Origin: Streptococcus merionis DSM 19192
GTDB taxonomy: Bacteria > Bacillota > Bacilli > Lactobacillales > Streptococcaceae
DNA: 64,000 nt
Direction of reading: 5' to 3'
Assembly: GCF_000380085.1 (NCBI RefSeq)
Contig: NZ_KB904557.1
Coordinates: 62,001 to 126,000, forward strand
Position numbers and translations under genes: made by a program. The notes under the pieces are model-generated. The model was given only the letters and a program-made list of their open reading frames with translations. It had not been told where the DNA came from and did no database searches. Numbering within the stretch: position 1 is the stretch's first letter; every line of letters begins with the position of its first letter. This document shows positions 44,325 to 54,027 of this stretch, piece by piece.

Positions 44325-45563
44325 ATGGAATATAGAAGTCTTAAAAAAATTTATTATAGCCAACCAAATAATTATGAAGATGAATATCAATATAGGTTGA
44401 ATGGATACGGAACGATCAAAACAGAAATGTATCCATATCTAATGAAAAAGACTGAGTTTGCAAGTAGCAGTTATTCTCTCTTCGTAGTACCTTTACTTGA
44501 AATCCAATTCCTTTCACAAAAAATAATCGAACAATCGACTATAATCATACAGTTAGCCGATAAACTACCGGATGTCGCTCATCAACAATTTTATAACGAG
44601 CAACTTTTTAACGCGATTATCTCTACAAACGAAATAGAAGGAATTGGGACTACAAGAAAAGATGTAGCTGCAGCCATCGAGGCACTCAATAAAAATAAAA
44701 AAGAAACCTTCAAACACAAATCAACTGTTAGAATGTATCTTAATATACTCAATGAGAAATTTCTTCACATTACAGAACTTGAACATATTAGAGAAATATA
44801 TGATGAGTTAACTACTGGAGAAATCGATATTGAAGATAAGCTTGATGGAGAACTCTTTAGAAAAGAAAATGTCTCGATTGTCAATAATAAAACCGGAAAA
44901 ATAGAACACGTTGCTCCAGGTAATGAGAAAAAAGTAAAAGAGATGTTGAGAAGTTGGATTGACTTTATCAATTTACCTACTATACCTTTTCTTATAAAAG
45001 CCAGTTTGGCCCATTACTTCTTTGAAAATATCCACCCATTTTATGATGGGAACGGAAGAACTGGACGCTACATATTATCTAAATACCTCTCTAGAAAGTT
45101 GGATAAATTCTCAGGATTGGTCATTAGTAAAAAAATTAACGAAGACAAACAAAAATATTATAAAGTTTTCTCAGAGACTGGAGATGTTCTAAATAGAGCA
45201 GATGCTACTAATTTTGTTCTGACAACTCTCAACTTTATCATAAAGGGGCAGTCAGAGATAATCAGCACTTTATCTGAAAAACAGAAAAAATTATACTATT
45301 ACCATCAGAAACTACAAGATAGCAACTTTTCAGAAATCGAAAAAGTTGTAATGTTTCTACTTCTCCAATCTCAACTTTTTGTTACAGATTTTGAAGCCAG
45401 TATCACTGATAACGAAGTTTTAGATGTTCTATCTCACACCGAATTTTCTCAAAGAGGAATTAAGACAGCAATAAAAGACTTAGAAAATAAAGGCCTGTTA
45501 TTAAAGGTTGTAAAGAGACCGTTGAAACACTCTATTGTGGAATCGTTCTTTGATTATCAATAG
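44325..45563 (+). CDS. Fic family protein (probable AMPylator), class II
   Basis: 412 residues. The Fic motif HPFYDGNGRTGR (near residue 239) is complete, including the catalytic His and the nucleotide-binding Asn and Arg. A preceding STNEIEG segment (near residue 105) matches the (S/T)xxxE(G/N) inhibitory helix, so this is a self-inhibited class II enzyme. A winged-helix-like C-terminus (FSQRGIKTAIKDLENKGLLLKV) is usual in this group. It likely transfers AMP to a protein target; target unknown. No separate antitoxin gene is needed. The start lacks a normal ribosome site because of the direct repeats. Confidence 0.88.
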   Translation: MEYRSLKKIYYSQPNNYEDEYQYRLNGYGTIKTEMYPYLMKKTEFASSSYSLFVVPLLEIQFLSQKIIEQSTIIIQLADKLPDVAHQQFYNEQLFNAIISTNEIEGIGTTRKDVAAAIEALNKNKKETFKHKSTVRMYLNILNEKFLHITELEHIREIYDELTTGEIDIEDKLDGELFRKENVSIVNNKTGKIEHVAPGNEKKVKEMLRSWIDFINLPTIPFLIKASLAHYFFENIHPFYDGNGRTGRYILSKYLSRKLDKFSGLVISKKINEDKQKYYKVFSETGDVLNRADATNFVLTTLNFIIKGQSEIISTLSEKQKKLYYYHQKLQDSNFSEIEKVVMFLLLQSQLFVTDFEASITDNEVLDVLSHTEFSQRGIKTAIKDLENKGLLLKVVKRPLKHSIVESFFDYQ

Positions 45564-45620
45564 CAAAAAGCCCCCACACTCCTCGCCAAAACAGAAAACA
45601 AAATTTAGAAAGGAGATGCT

Positions 45621-45951
45621 ATGGCTAGTATCCCGATGAAACAACAACCGTTTAAAGAAAAAATAACTGCTGTCAGACTTATAAATAACGAGACAGGTCA
45701 ATTGTTTAATACTATTAATGGGTTCGATTTCTTTCCGGGAACAATATCGCTTATGACATATGACAGTAGTAGATTTCTTTAATGTTTCCCCTAACAAAAA
45801 ATATGTTTTAAATATTAGCGTAGTATTAGATAATAATACAAGTTATCCGATACATGCCACTAGAATTTTTATCCCAGCAGATCAAATACTCTTCCCAGAT
45901 AAAAACGGAAAAGCAACCGGAAACTTTGATTTTAATTTGACTATTGAGTAG
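45621..45951 (+). pseudogene. small gene of unknown family, apparently frameshifted
   Basis: ATG 45621 has a perfect AAAGGAG ahead and reads 54 codons (MASIPMKQQPFKEK...) to a stop near 45783. A second frame from 45760 reads 63 codons with no ribosome site (VDFFNVSPNKKYVLNISVVL...IPADQILFPDKNG). The frames overlap near TISLMT/VVDFF and join into one plausible 105-110-residue beta-rich protein if one base is gained or lost there. I do not know the family. Two overlapping genes is the alternative. Confidence 0.5.
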
Positions 45952-46078
45952 CCCTGCGATTTCTCTTTATTCTTCGCATTCACTCCTGAAGGCACGAGCA
46001 CTCCTAATGATACCTTTTATAGCTATCATTCATTTATCAATATGCTATAATAAAAATAGCAAAATGGAGGACTCTATT

Positions 46079-46282
46079 ATGTCGTAGGAAACTTACACAA
46101 AATCTAAAATAGATTTGAAGTTTGATAAACTCAATTCGGAAGTCCAACACGGATTTGAAAAAATCGATATGAAGTTTGATGGGCTACGTCAAGAAATACG
46201 CGATGGTTTTGAAATATCAGGACTACGGATAGAAAAAATGCTTGCTGATTTAAAAAGGCTCATTGTCAACTGTAGTGGGTGA
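46079..46282 (+). pseudogene. small coiled-coil gene with amber codon at position 3
   Basis: An extended -10 (TGCTATAAT near 46045) and GGAGG before ATG 46079 mark a real gene, but codon 3 is TAG. After it the frame stays open for 65 codons (ETYTKSKIDLKFDKL...RIEKMLADLKRL), an amphipathic helix repeating KFDKLxxEVQxGFEKIDMKFDGL. CAG to TAG is the simplest origin. Small proteins of this type accompany phage or element genes. Confidence 0.55.
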
Positions 46283-46360
46283 TGAAAAGCTAAATTCGAG
46301 AGAGGACCGTGTTGGGAGGTCACTGAGAAAGTCACAGCTCATAAAAATTAGTCAATAAAA

Positions 46361-46411
46361 AACGAATGATCACTGTTCTTTGAAGTACAAAGATTGTAAA
46401 TCATTCGTTTT
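46361..46411 (+). terminator. strong terminator after the accessory genes
   Basis: AAAACGAATGAT and ATCATTCGTTTT arms; plus-strand tail TTTTTTTATT. Confidence 0.75.
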
Positions 46412-46497
46412 TTTATTATGTACTTCTACATATTAGATAACAACGTTCATAATATTTTGGCCGTTATTGATTTTTTCAGTGGATTCCCGTGTTGGTC

Positions 46498-47066
46498 TTC
46501 TCTTTTTTGATGTTTAAAGAGATAAGAATTTTAGTTTTGAAGTTCTTGAAATTTCTAAATTCCAAAGTCTGTCGTTTGATATCTTTGATGAGTTTATTAG
46601 TAGCTTCCAGTTTAGCGTTTGAATAAGGAGGTTCAAGGGCACTAGTGATATACTCCTTGTAATGTTTAAAGGTTCTAAAGACTTTTGAGAAGGCAGTATT
46701 GACAGAGTTTTTGTGGTTTTCAATAAGCTTAAAGAAGTGAGTAACATTCTTTTCTTAGAAGTGGAATAATAACAATTGATAGAGGTTATAGTAATATCTC
46801 AGTTCATCAGAAACTTGTAATACCTTTTAGACGACTTCTTTAGGAGTACGTGTTTCGCGAAGAGTATGAGAATAAAAGAGGTTATCAGAGAGCTTTCGGC
46901 TATCCTTGTGTAGGATTTTCCAGTGATGTTTCATGATTCGGTAAGGCAGAGACTGTTTATCAAATTGCTTCATAATAGCGATTCTAGTAGCCATCATGGC
47001 GCGGTTAAGGTGCTGAATGATATGGAATATGCTGATCAGAAAAATCGAGGAAAGACTTGTCCACAA
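46498..47066 (-). mobile_element. ISL3-family transposase remnant (5'-truncated, stops)
   Basis: In two minus-strand frames the translation is clearly the C-terminal third of an ISL3 (IS1167-like) transposase: FHIIQHLNRAMMATRI, RKLSDNLFYSHTLRET, VSDELRYYYNLYQLL, then after an in-frame TAA, SALEPPYSNAKLEATNKLIK and FRNFKNFKTKILI. The N-terminal part is missing and no terminal inverted repeats were recognised. It cannot be active. Confidence 0.85.
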
Positions 47067-47259
47067 GATTATCGATGATCTCTATACTTTTGGAAACCAC
47101 TCCTTAAACTACACAAAACAGGTCAGAACCACGCTTTCCATTTATGCCGTTGAAAAGAAATATATCGTTACCAATCCCGTTTTAACTGTCAAAATAACAC
47201 CTAAAAAAGCCGAGGAAGAGCTAAAGCCTAAAGCAAAAGGAGTAAGACAGAAGTCGTGA
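47065..47259 (+). pseudogene. probable tyrosine integrase fragment
   Basis: A plus-strand frame encodes IIDDLYTFGNHSLNYTKQVRT, then YAVEKKYIVTNP and KITPKKAEEELK, the pattern of the core-binding (SAM-like) domain of phage and ICE integrases. The catalytic domain is absent: the frame runs into a dispersed repeat at 47237. Its other side abuts the ISL3 remnant. It is evidence that an integrated element once lay here. Confidence 0.5.
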
Positions 47260-47615
47260 TTTCATTGAAGTCGACTATCCTCACTCTTTTATTTCTAGGT
47301 TCGGGCTAAAATAATCCACTGGATTATTTTACTCTCACCCCCGCAAGGTTGACTAGGCTTATAGAATGTTGATTTATCAGCATTCTATAAGACAGACAAC
47401 TACTGCGTCAAATTGGTCAAACTATAAAAGAAAGGAGGTTGGGACAAAAGTAGTTCCAACCTCCTGTATTTTTAGATTTACTGACAAGACGCAGTGGTTG
47501 AGTGGGCTCTAATACGTTGATAAATCAACTTTTAGAGCCCTACTCAACTGTGCGGAGGTGGGACGACAAAATCGAATTTCTGCGAAATTACCGATTTTTA
47601 TCCCACTCTCTTTAG
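47237..47615. repeat. composite dispersed repeat between integrase fragment and groEL
   Basis: Starts with GGAGTAAGACAGAAGTCGTG, shares about 85 bases with 30.19-30.27 kb (including TAAAATAATCC/GGATTATTTTA), then CCCCCGCAAGGTTGACTAGG...CTACTGCGTC as at 33.7 kb, a GGAGGTTGGGAC/GTTCCAACCTCC hairpin, and a large inverted repeat pairing GCAGTGGTTGAGTGGGCTCT with AGAGCCCTACTCAACTGTGC. The last hairpin probably terminates groEL. Confidence 0.8.
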
Positions 47616-47622
47616 TTGATTT

Positions 47623-49263
<1,641 letters not shown>

Positions 49264-49545
49264 CTAGTCAATAATTGCCAGGATTTCTTTTTCACGGACA
49301 ATCAAATAAGTCTCATCGCCATCTTTAACTTCATTGCCGGCGAATTTTTCAAAGGCCACTCGGTCACCGACAGCCACAGCAGGCTCGATACGATTGCCAT
49401 GCGAAAACTTGCCAGGACCAACTGCGACAACTTCTGCTACCTGTGGCTTTTCTTGACTAGCGCTCGCTAAAACAAAGCCACCAACGGTCTTTTCTGCTTC
49501 TTCAACAACTTTTAAGACCACTCGGTCATTTAAGGGTTTTAACAT
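49264..49545 (-). CDS. groS: 10 kDa co-chaperonin GroES
   Basis: 93 residues from ATG 49545 (MLKPLNDRVVLKV) behind GGAGG; a start 12 bases upstream is less likely. The mobile-loop region FVLASASQEKPQ and VAVGPG are present. First gene of the groESL operon. Confidence 0.96.
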   Translation of the reverse strand: MLKPLNDRVVLKVVEEAEKTVGGFVLASASQEKPQVAEVVAVGPGKFSHGNRIEPAVAVGDRVAFEKFAGNEVKDGDETYLIVREKEILAIID

Positions 49546-49579
49546 AGAAACCTCCATGATACTATTAAAATTTCATTTA

Positions 49580-49606
49580 TTAGCACTCTTCTACTTAGAG
49601 TGCTAA
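49580..49606 (-). promoter_or_regulatory. CIRCE element (HrcA operator)
   Basis: Perfect TTAGCACTC-N9-GAGTGCTAA, 34 bases upstream of groES. HrcA is not encoded in this window. Confidence 0.97.
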
Positions 49607-49616
49607 TCTAGTATCT

Positions 49617-49645
49617 ATTGTATCACTTGGTCAAAAATAGTCAAG
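49617..49645 (-). promoter_or_regulatory. groESL promoter with CtsR box
   Basis: Minus strand -35 TTGACT (49644-49639), 16-base spacer, -10 TACAAT (49622-49617). On the plus strand GGTCAAA-AAT-AGTCAAG (49629-49645) matches the CtsR direct-repeat operator except for its last base and covers the -35. Dual HrcA/CtsR control is known for several streptococcal groESL operons. Confidence 0.75.
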
Positions 49646-49683
49646 AAAAAAGTTGCCAAATTGGCAACTCTTCTCAAGTCATT

Positions 49684-50079
49684 TTAAAAAGGGAGCGGTT
49701 CTTCTTCCAAGACCAAATCTGCTAAATCTTGGCCAACATTATTTTCTCGCACAGCACGCTGAGCGCGACTTTCTAAAAGCTGGAAACCGTTGCAGAGCAC
49801 CTCTGAAACATAGTGCGTCTCACCGTCTTTTTCATATTTACGCGTCCGCAATTCCCCATCAATGGCAACCAGACTTCCCTTGGTCCCATAACTCGCTAAA
49901 CTCTCGGCCAATTTCCCCCAAGCCACCGTCTGGATAAAGTCTGTCTGGCGCTCACCGTCCTGACCACGATACTTGCGGTTAACAGCAATGGTAAAACGAG
50001 TGACGTGCTTGTCGTTGGCTGTCGTTTGCAGCTCAGGTTGCTGAACCAAACGCCCAATCATAATCATTTTATTTAACAT
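49684..50079 (-). CDS. ssbB: single-stranded DNA-binding protein SsbB
   Basis: 131 residues: OB fold (MLNKMIMIGRLVQQPELQTT, FIQTVAWGKLAE) with a short tail ending in EEEPLPF. It is shorter than the housekeeping SsbA and lies beside groES, the position of the competence gene ssbB in pneumococcus. AGGAGG precedes the ATG, and a competence box lies just upstream. It would protect incoming single strands during transformation. Confidence 0.88.
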   Translation of the reverse strand: MLNKMIMIGRLVQQPELQTTANDKHVTRFTIAVNRKYRGQDGERQTDFIQTVAWGKLAESLASYGTKGSLVAIDGELRTRKYEKDGETHYVSEVLCNGFQLLESRAQRAVRENNVGQDLADLVLEEEPLPF

Positions 50080-50099
50080 TATTTTTCCTCCTACTTTCT

Positions 50100-50107
50100 A
50101 ATTCGTA
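50100..50107 (-). promoter_or_regulatory. candidate competence (cin) box for ssbB
   Basis: Minus strand TACGAATT, one mismatch to the ComX box TACGAATA, preceded by a T-rich stretch and 21 bases from the ssbB ATG. No good sigma-A promoter is seen here. Confidence 0.6.
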
Positions 50108-50162
50108 GGAATTTCGAAAAAATGGTAAAATATCACAAAATGAATTAAGTGAGGGAAAAACC

Positions 50163-50626
50163 ATATGTCTCATCTGTAACCGTATTGACCTTATCAAGAA
50201 TCATCAAAACCCTTACTTTGTCAAAGAACTGGAAACCGGCTAGTCGTGATTGGCGACAACCAGCACTTTCATGGCTACACCCTTTTTCTCTCCAAAACCC
50301 ATGTCCGAGAACCTTACGATCTAGAACCTACGATAATGACAAAGCACCTGCAAGAAATGGCCATGGTGTCAAGAGCTGTGTCACTAGCCTTCAATGCCGA
50401 AAAAATGAATATCGAATCTCTAGGGAATGGCGATGCCCACCTACATTGGCATCTTTTTCCGCGCAAATCTGGCGATCTTAATCATCACGGAATGGCTGGC
50501 AAAGGACCTGTCTGGTGGCTGCCAGCCGAAGAAATGTACGCTGAAAAAACCAAGCCAAACATCCAAGAATTAGAACAACTCAAATGCTCATTGAAAAATG
50601 CCTTAGAATCTCCAAAGAGACCGTAA
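50163..50626 (+). pseudogene. HIT family hydrolase pseudogene
   Basis: The translation CLICNRIDLIKNHQNPYFV, ELETG, a frame change, then VVIGDNQHFHGYTLFLSKTH and the histidine triad HLHWHLF is a HIT-fold nucleotide hydrolase. Two lesions: the expected start codon reads ATA (GAGGG lies at correct spacing), and one base is missing after GGCTA, so the frame closes at TAG. It is divergent from ssbB. Confidence 0.8.
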
Positions 50627-50708
50627 GCTATAACAGGTCTGGAACAAAATGATTTTGATGTTAGAAACTCTATCCTGTTACAGTCGTTCCCACTGATAAA
50701 ATAGATAT

Positions 50709-50762
50709 AAAACGAACAAAGATTGATTAGCCGAAACAGGCCGTCTACCTCTGTTCGTTTTT
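50709..50762 (+). terminator. terminator between HIT and NUDIX pseudogenes
   Basis: AAAACGAACA (50709-50718) and TGTTCGTTTT (50753-50762) arms; T-rich tail on the plus strand and A/T on the other, so it may serve both converging genes. Confidence 0.6.
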
Positions 50763-50800
50763 ATCGTTTAGGCAAAACCTTTATCCCAGCCTTGCTAATA

Positions 50801-51185
50801 TTATGCTACAACCTTAGATAAACTAATTTTCAGATGTGGCACTAATTTATCCAGTTCTTCAAAAGAAAGCCATTGATAAGAGTCGTGTTCTTCTGATAAT
50901 CTAAGGTGCGATAACTCAGTGACTTTGACAGCATGTATCAATCCAGCCACCTGAAAATCACCAGTCTTCTTCATATAATTCCAAGTGTTCAAAACCTTAA
51001 TTGGTATCACAGACAACCCTGTTTCTTCCATGAGCTCTCTAACAAGCGCTTCTTCAATGGTTTCTCCAAATGTCATACGACCACCCGGAAGCTCCAGTAA
51101 AGGTGATTTTTGTCCTTTTTATGCATAGCTAAGATCGGCCTGCTTCGTTGACAATCAGCGCTTTGACCCCAAAATGCAGTTCCAT
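50801..51185 (-). pseudogene. NUDIX hydrolase pseudogene
   Basis: ATG 51185 begins MELHFGVKALIVNEAGR, then the frame shifts to ILAMHKK, then again to QKSPLLELPGGRMTFGETI, the start of an intact NUDIX box (G-x5-E-x7-REL-x-EETGL). Two single-base shifts within about 30 bases interrupt the gene. The intact remainder (51076 to 50801) lacks the first strands of the fold, so activity is doubtful. Confidence 0.75.
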
Positions 51186-51190
51186 GACGC

Positions 51191-51817
51191 TTACCCTATC
51201 CAGTGTTTACTGGCGTCAAAGGCTTCACCGACTGCGATGTCTGCTGCTAGCTCAATGATCCCACGTTTTTGCGGAGCGTTTGGCAGGGCTAATTCGCGAG
51301 GACTACACATCATGCCATGGGAGGCCACACCACGCAATTCACCTGAAAAGATAAGGTTGCCATTTGGCATCATGGCTCCTGGTAGAGCTACGATAGTCTT
51401 GAGGCCGACTGCTGCATTCGGTGCGCCAGCTACGATTTGGACTGGCTGGTCAGTACCAATTGCGACTTGACAAATATTGAGGTGGTCGCTATCTGGGTGG
51501 GCTTCCATCGCCACAATCTCACCGACCACAAACTTAGGAGCACCAGCACTTTCTAAGACCAACTCAAAGCCAGCTTCAGTAATAAGGTTATTGAGGGCAG
51601 CCAAGTCTTCCTCTGAAAGGCTGACCTGACCTTGACCATCAATGCTAATCACTTCTGATACATCGAAAATATTAACACCGACCACCTGCTGATCTGACTG
51701 TCGACGAATCACCGCCACTTGGCCTTTACGCTCGCTGGTTACTTTTTGTCCTTGGCTGTCCGCCACAATCACCATCAACACATCGCCCACATAGGGTTTA
51801 TTGTATGTAAAAATCAT
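51191..51817 (-). CDS. ytpR: YtpR family tRNA-binding domain protein
   Basis: 208 residues: a family-specific N-terminus (about 1-95) and an OB-fold tRNA-binding domain of EMAP/PheT type (VGEIVAMEAHPDSDHLNICQV, IVAGAPNAAVGLKTIVALPGA, GVASHGMMCS). Role unknown beyond RNA binding. It overlaps the thioredoxin-like gene by 4 bases and is last in a three-gene coupled operon. Confidence 0.92.
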   Translation of the reverse strand: MIFTYNKPYVGDVLMVIVADSQGQKVTSERKGQVAVIRRQSDQQVVGVNIFDVSEVISIDGQGQVSLSEEDLAALNNLITEAGFELVLESAGAPKFVVGEIVAMEAHPDSDHLNICQVAIGTDQPVQIVAGAPNAAVGLKTIVALPGAMMPNGNLIFSGELRGVASHGMMCSPRELALPNAPQKRGIIELAADIAVGEAFDASKHWIG

Positions 51818-52137
51818 TTATTTTCCAATCCTTCTAAAAATGCTAATAACTCTGCCTTCGTTTTTCTGGCCTTATTGACCAGACGTCCCGCTTCTCTTTT
51901 TTGGTCAATCACGACCAAGCTAGGAATCCCAAAAATATCCCATTTCTGCGCCAACGGCATGAAGGCATCACGGTCCAGCTCGACAAAGGTCGCCTCGGGA
52001 AAGGCCGCTTCTATCTCTGGTAAATGGGGTTTTATGAAGTGACAATCCGGACACCAGTCCGCCATAAAAACGAAGACCAAGCGTTGCCCTGTCTCGATCA
52101 AGTCAGCGACTTCTTCTAAGGTTTTCGGCTGTATCAT
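51814..52137 (-). CDS. thioredoxin family protein
   Basis: 107 residues; redox motif WCPDC, and the cis-proline in IFGIPSLVV. No signal peptide, so cytoplasmic. The WCPDC site differs from thioredoxin's WCGPC and suggests a special disulfide partner. ATGA overlaps with both neighbours show tight coupling. Confidence 0.9.
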   Translation of the reverse strand: MIQPKTLEEVADLIETGQRLVFVFMADWCPDCHFIKPHLPEIEAAFPEATFVELDRDAFMPLAQKWDIFGIPSLVVIDQKREAGRLVNKARKTKAELLAFLEGLENK

Positions 52138-52427
52138 AGGCTTTCCTCCTGATAAAAAATCTCACCAGCTAAGTACTCAAAAAGATAGACGACTCCATCT
52201 GCCATGACCACACCGCCCTTGGTCTGCACTCTGTCAGAGGCCGTCTGATCAATGTAGACTGTGGCAATCTCGCCCATGCTTGCAAATAATCTGCGCACCT
52301 CACGCACGACTTGGGCTAGATGCTCCTCGCGCTGCTCATCTAGATACATTTTCGCTCCCAAGGCTAGAGCTGCCATGGTAAGCCCTGCTATCATAATCGT
52401 TAATTTCATTTGACTCTGTTTTTTCAT
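52134..52427 (-). CDS. DUF4651 family protein
   Basis: 97 residues with one N-terminal membrane anchor (LTIMIAGLTMAALALGA) and an extracellular or peripheral domain (VVREVRRLFASMGEIATVYI...GVVYLFEYLAGEI). The family is streptococcal and of unknown role; it usually lies by this thioredoxin-like gene and pepA. First gene of the coupled operon. Confidence 0.8.
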   Translation of the reverse strand: MKKQSQMKLTIMIAGLTMAALALGAKMYLDEQREEHLAQVVREVRRLFASMGEIATVYIDQTASDRVQTKGGVVMADGVVYLFEYLAGEIFYQEESL

Positions 52428-52609
52428 AAGAAAATTATACCATAAATCAAGGCCTTATGGCCATAAGGTGCAAGCATTTATCGCCAAGAACAGTCTATTG
52501 GAGTTGCTAAGACTGATGTATATTACGTTTAGAATGGCTTTCTAAAACAAACTGTGTAGATTCAAACGAGAGTATCGTTCTATCTCTTTACATAAAAATC
52601 CCACATTTT

Positions 52610-52740
52610 AGCTTAAAAATGCTAAAATAGATACAGGAAACTTTTCTTTGATGACGTTCGAAGGAAAATGTGTGAGTTCCCTTGAGTCTACATCACTTTC
52701 TACGCTTTTCCTAGCGAACTTTCTATATCTTAACTAAGGA
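52610..52740 (+). repeat. repeat family B copy forming the pepA promoter-leader
   Basis: An extended -10 (TGCTAAAAT near 52620-52628) starts a leader with GTGAGTTCCCTTGAGTC, ATCACTT, CTACGCTTTTCC and TATATCTTAACTAAGGAG, the last including the pepA ribosome site. The blocks and their order match the copies at 34.0-34.2 and 56.7 kb. The rest of 52428-52609 shows no gene. Confidence 0.65.
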
Positions 52741-52746
52741 GTTATT

Positions 52747-53799
52747 ATGTCTGATTTATTTCAAAAAATTCAAGAAGTAACCGCCCTAGAAGGCTTAGCT
52801 GGCTATGAACACGAGGTTCGTGATTTTCTTCGTTCAAAAATCTCACCTCATGTGGATCGCATTGAAACTGACGGACTTGGCGGTCTGTTTGGGATTAAAG
52901 AGAGCTCTGCTACAGATGCACCTCGTCTTATGGTAGCTGCCCACATGGATGAAGTCGGCTTCATGGTCAATCAAATCAAACCTGACGGCACCTTCCGTGT
53001 AGTAGCAATCGGCGGCTGGAATCCTATGGTGGTTAGCGCCCAGCGCTTTAGCCTGCACACTAGCAAGGGCACTAAAATCCCTGTCATCTCTGGTTCGATT
53101 CCTCCCCATTTAGGAGCTTCTGCTACTCCCAAAATCGAGGATATTGTCTTTGACGCAGGTTTCACTGATAAAGCCGAGGCAGAAAGCTTCGGCGTGCAAC
53201 CTGGCAATATCATCGTACCGCAAACTGAGGCTATCCTGACGGCTAATGGTAAACATGTCATCTCAAAAGCCTGGGATAACCGCTTCGGTCTTCTCATGGT
53301 GACTGAACTGCTGGAAAATCTAGCTGGCCAATCCCTGCCAAATACCCTGATTGCTGGGGCTAACGTTCAAGAAGAAGTTGGCCTACGGGGAGCCTATGGC
53401 TCAACGACTAAATTTAATCCCGACATTTTCTTAGCAGTCGATTGCTCAGCCGCTGGTGATGTCTACGGAGACCAAGGTCAACTTGGTGGTGGAACTCTTT
53501 TCCGCTTTTATGATCCAGGCCATGTCATGCTCAAAGACATGCGTGATTTCCTCATGACAACTGCCGAAGATGCTGGCGTCAAGTATCAGTACTTTGCTTC
53601 TAAGGGTGGAACCGATGCTGGAGCTGCTCACCTCAAAAATCATGGCATCCCATCAACCACCATCGGTGTTGTAGCGCGCTACATCCACTCCCATCAAACC
53701 CTCTTCAGTCTAGAGGACTTTGACCAAGCTCAGGCCTATCTCCAAGCTATCGTTAAAAACCTCGACCGCTCCACCTACGAAACCATTACCAAATATTAA
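52747..53799 (+). CDS. pepA: glutamyl aminopeptidase PepA (M42)
   Basis: 350 residues. Metal ligands occur in AAHMDEVG, AWDNRFG, QEEVGLRG, AVDCSA and the final IHSHQT; the catalytic Glu is in QEEVG. A dodecameric cytoplasmic enzyme of this family removes N-terminal Glu and Asp. Ribosome site AAGGAG comes from a dispersed repeat. It is divergent from the DUF4651-thioredoxin-ytpR operon. Confidence 0.96.
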   Translation: MSDLFQKIQEVTALEGLAGYEHEVRDFLRSKISPHVDRIETDGLGGLFGIKESSATDAPRLMVAAHMDEVGFMVNQIKPDGTFRVVAIGGWNPMVVSAQRFSLHTSKGTKIPVISGSIPPHLGASATPKIEDIVFDAGFTDKAEAESFGVQPGNIIVPQTEAILTANGKHVISKAWDNRFGLLMVTELLENLAGQSLPNTLIAGANVQEEVGLRGAYGSTTKFNPDIFLAVDCSAAGDVYGDQGQLGGGTLFRFYDPGHVMLKDMRDFLMTTAEDAGVKYQYFASKGGTDAGAAHLKNHGIPSTTIGVVARYIHSHQTLFSLEDFDQAQAYLQAIVKNLDRSTYETITKY

Positions 53800-53802
53800 A
53801 AT

Positions 53803-53975
53803 GGGAGTGGGAAAGAACTCGAGCAATCAAAAAAGAGTTCGTTTTCCCACCCCCGCACAGTTGATTAGGCCGGATTTGGAGTGTAAAACACGAACAAATC
53901 TGCCAATCAACCACTGCGATGAGAGTTTTACACAAACGATGAGAGGTGAGGTTAGCTTTTTTGCTCAGCCTCTTT
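53803..53975. repeat. dispersed repeat downstream of pepA
   Basis: GTGGGAAAGAACTCGAGC...GAGTTCGTTTTCCCAC hairpin as at 30.1 kb, then the CCCCGCACAGTTGATTAGGC/AATCAACCACTGCG inverted pair and the AAACGATGAGAGGTGAGG module. It probably terminates pepA. Confidence 0.8.
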
Positions 53976-54027
53976 CTTTTTTGACAATAGCTTAGCAGAC
54001 AGCTAGCATTGCTAGAGCTTCTGACCC

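Noticed and set aside
44185..44400. 71-codon plus-strand frame over the 39-bp repeats
   Set aside because: TTG start, composition dictated by the repeats, and it runs into the fic gene in another frame.
46514..47066. Two minus-strand frames considered as new small genes
   Set aside because: Translation in neighbouring frames is recognisable ISL3 transposase, so they are remnants.
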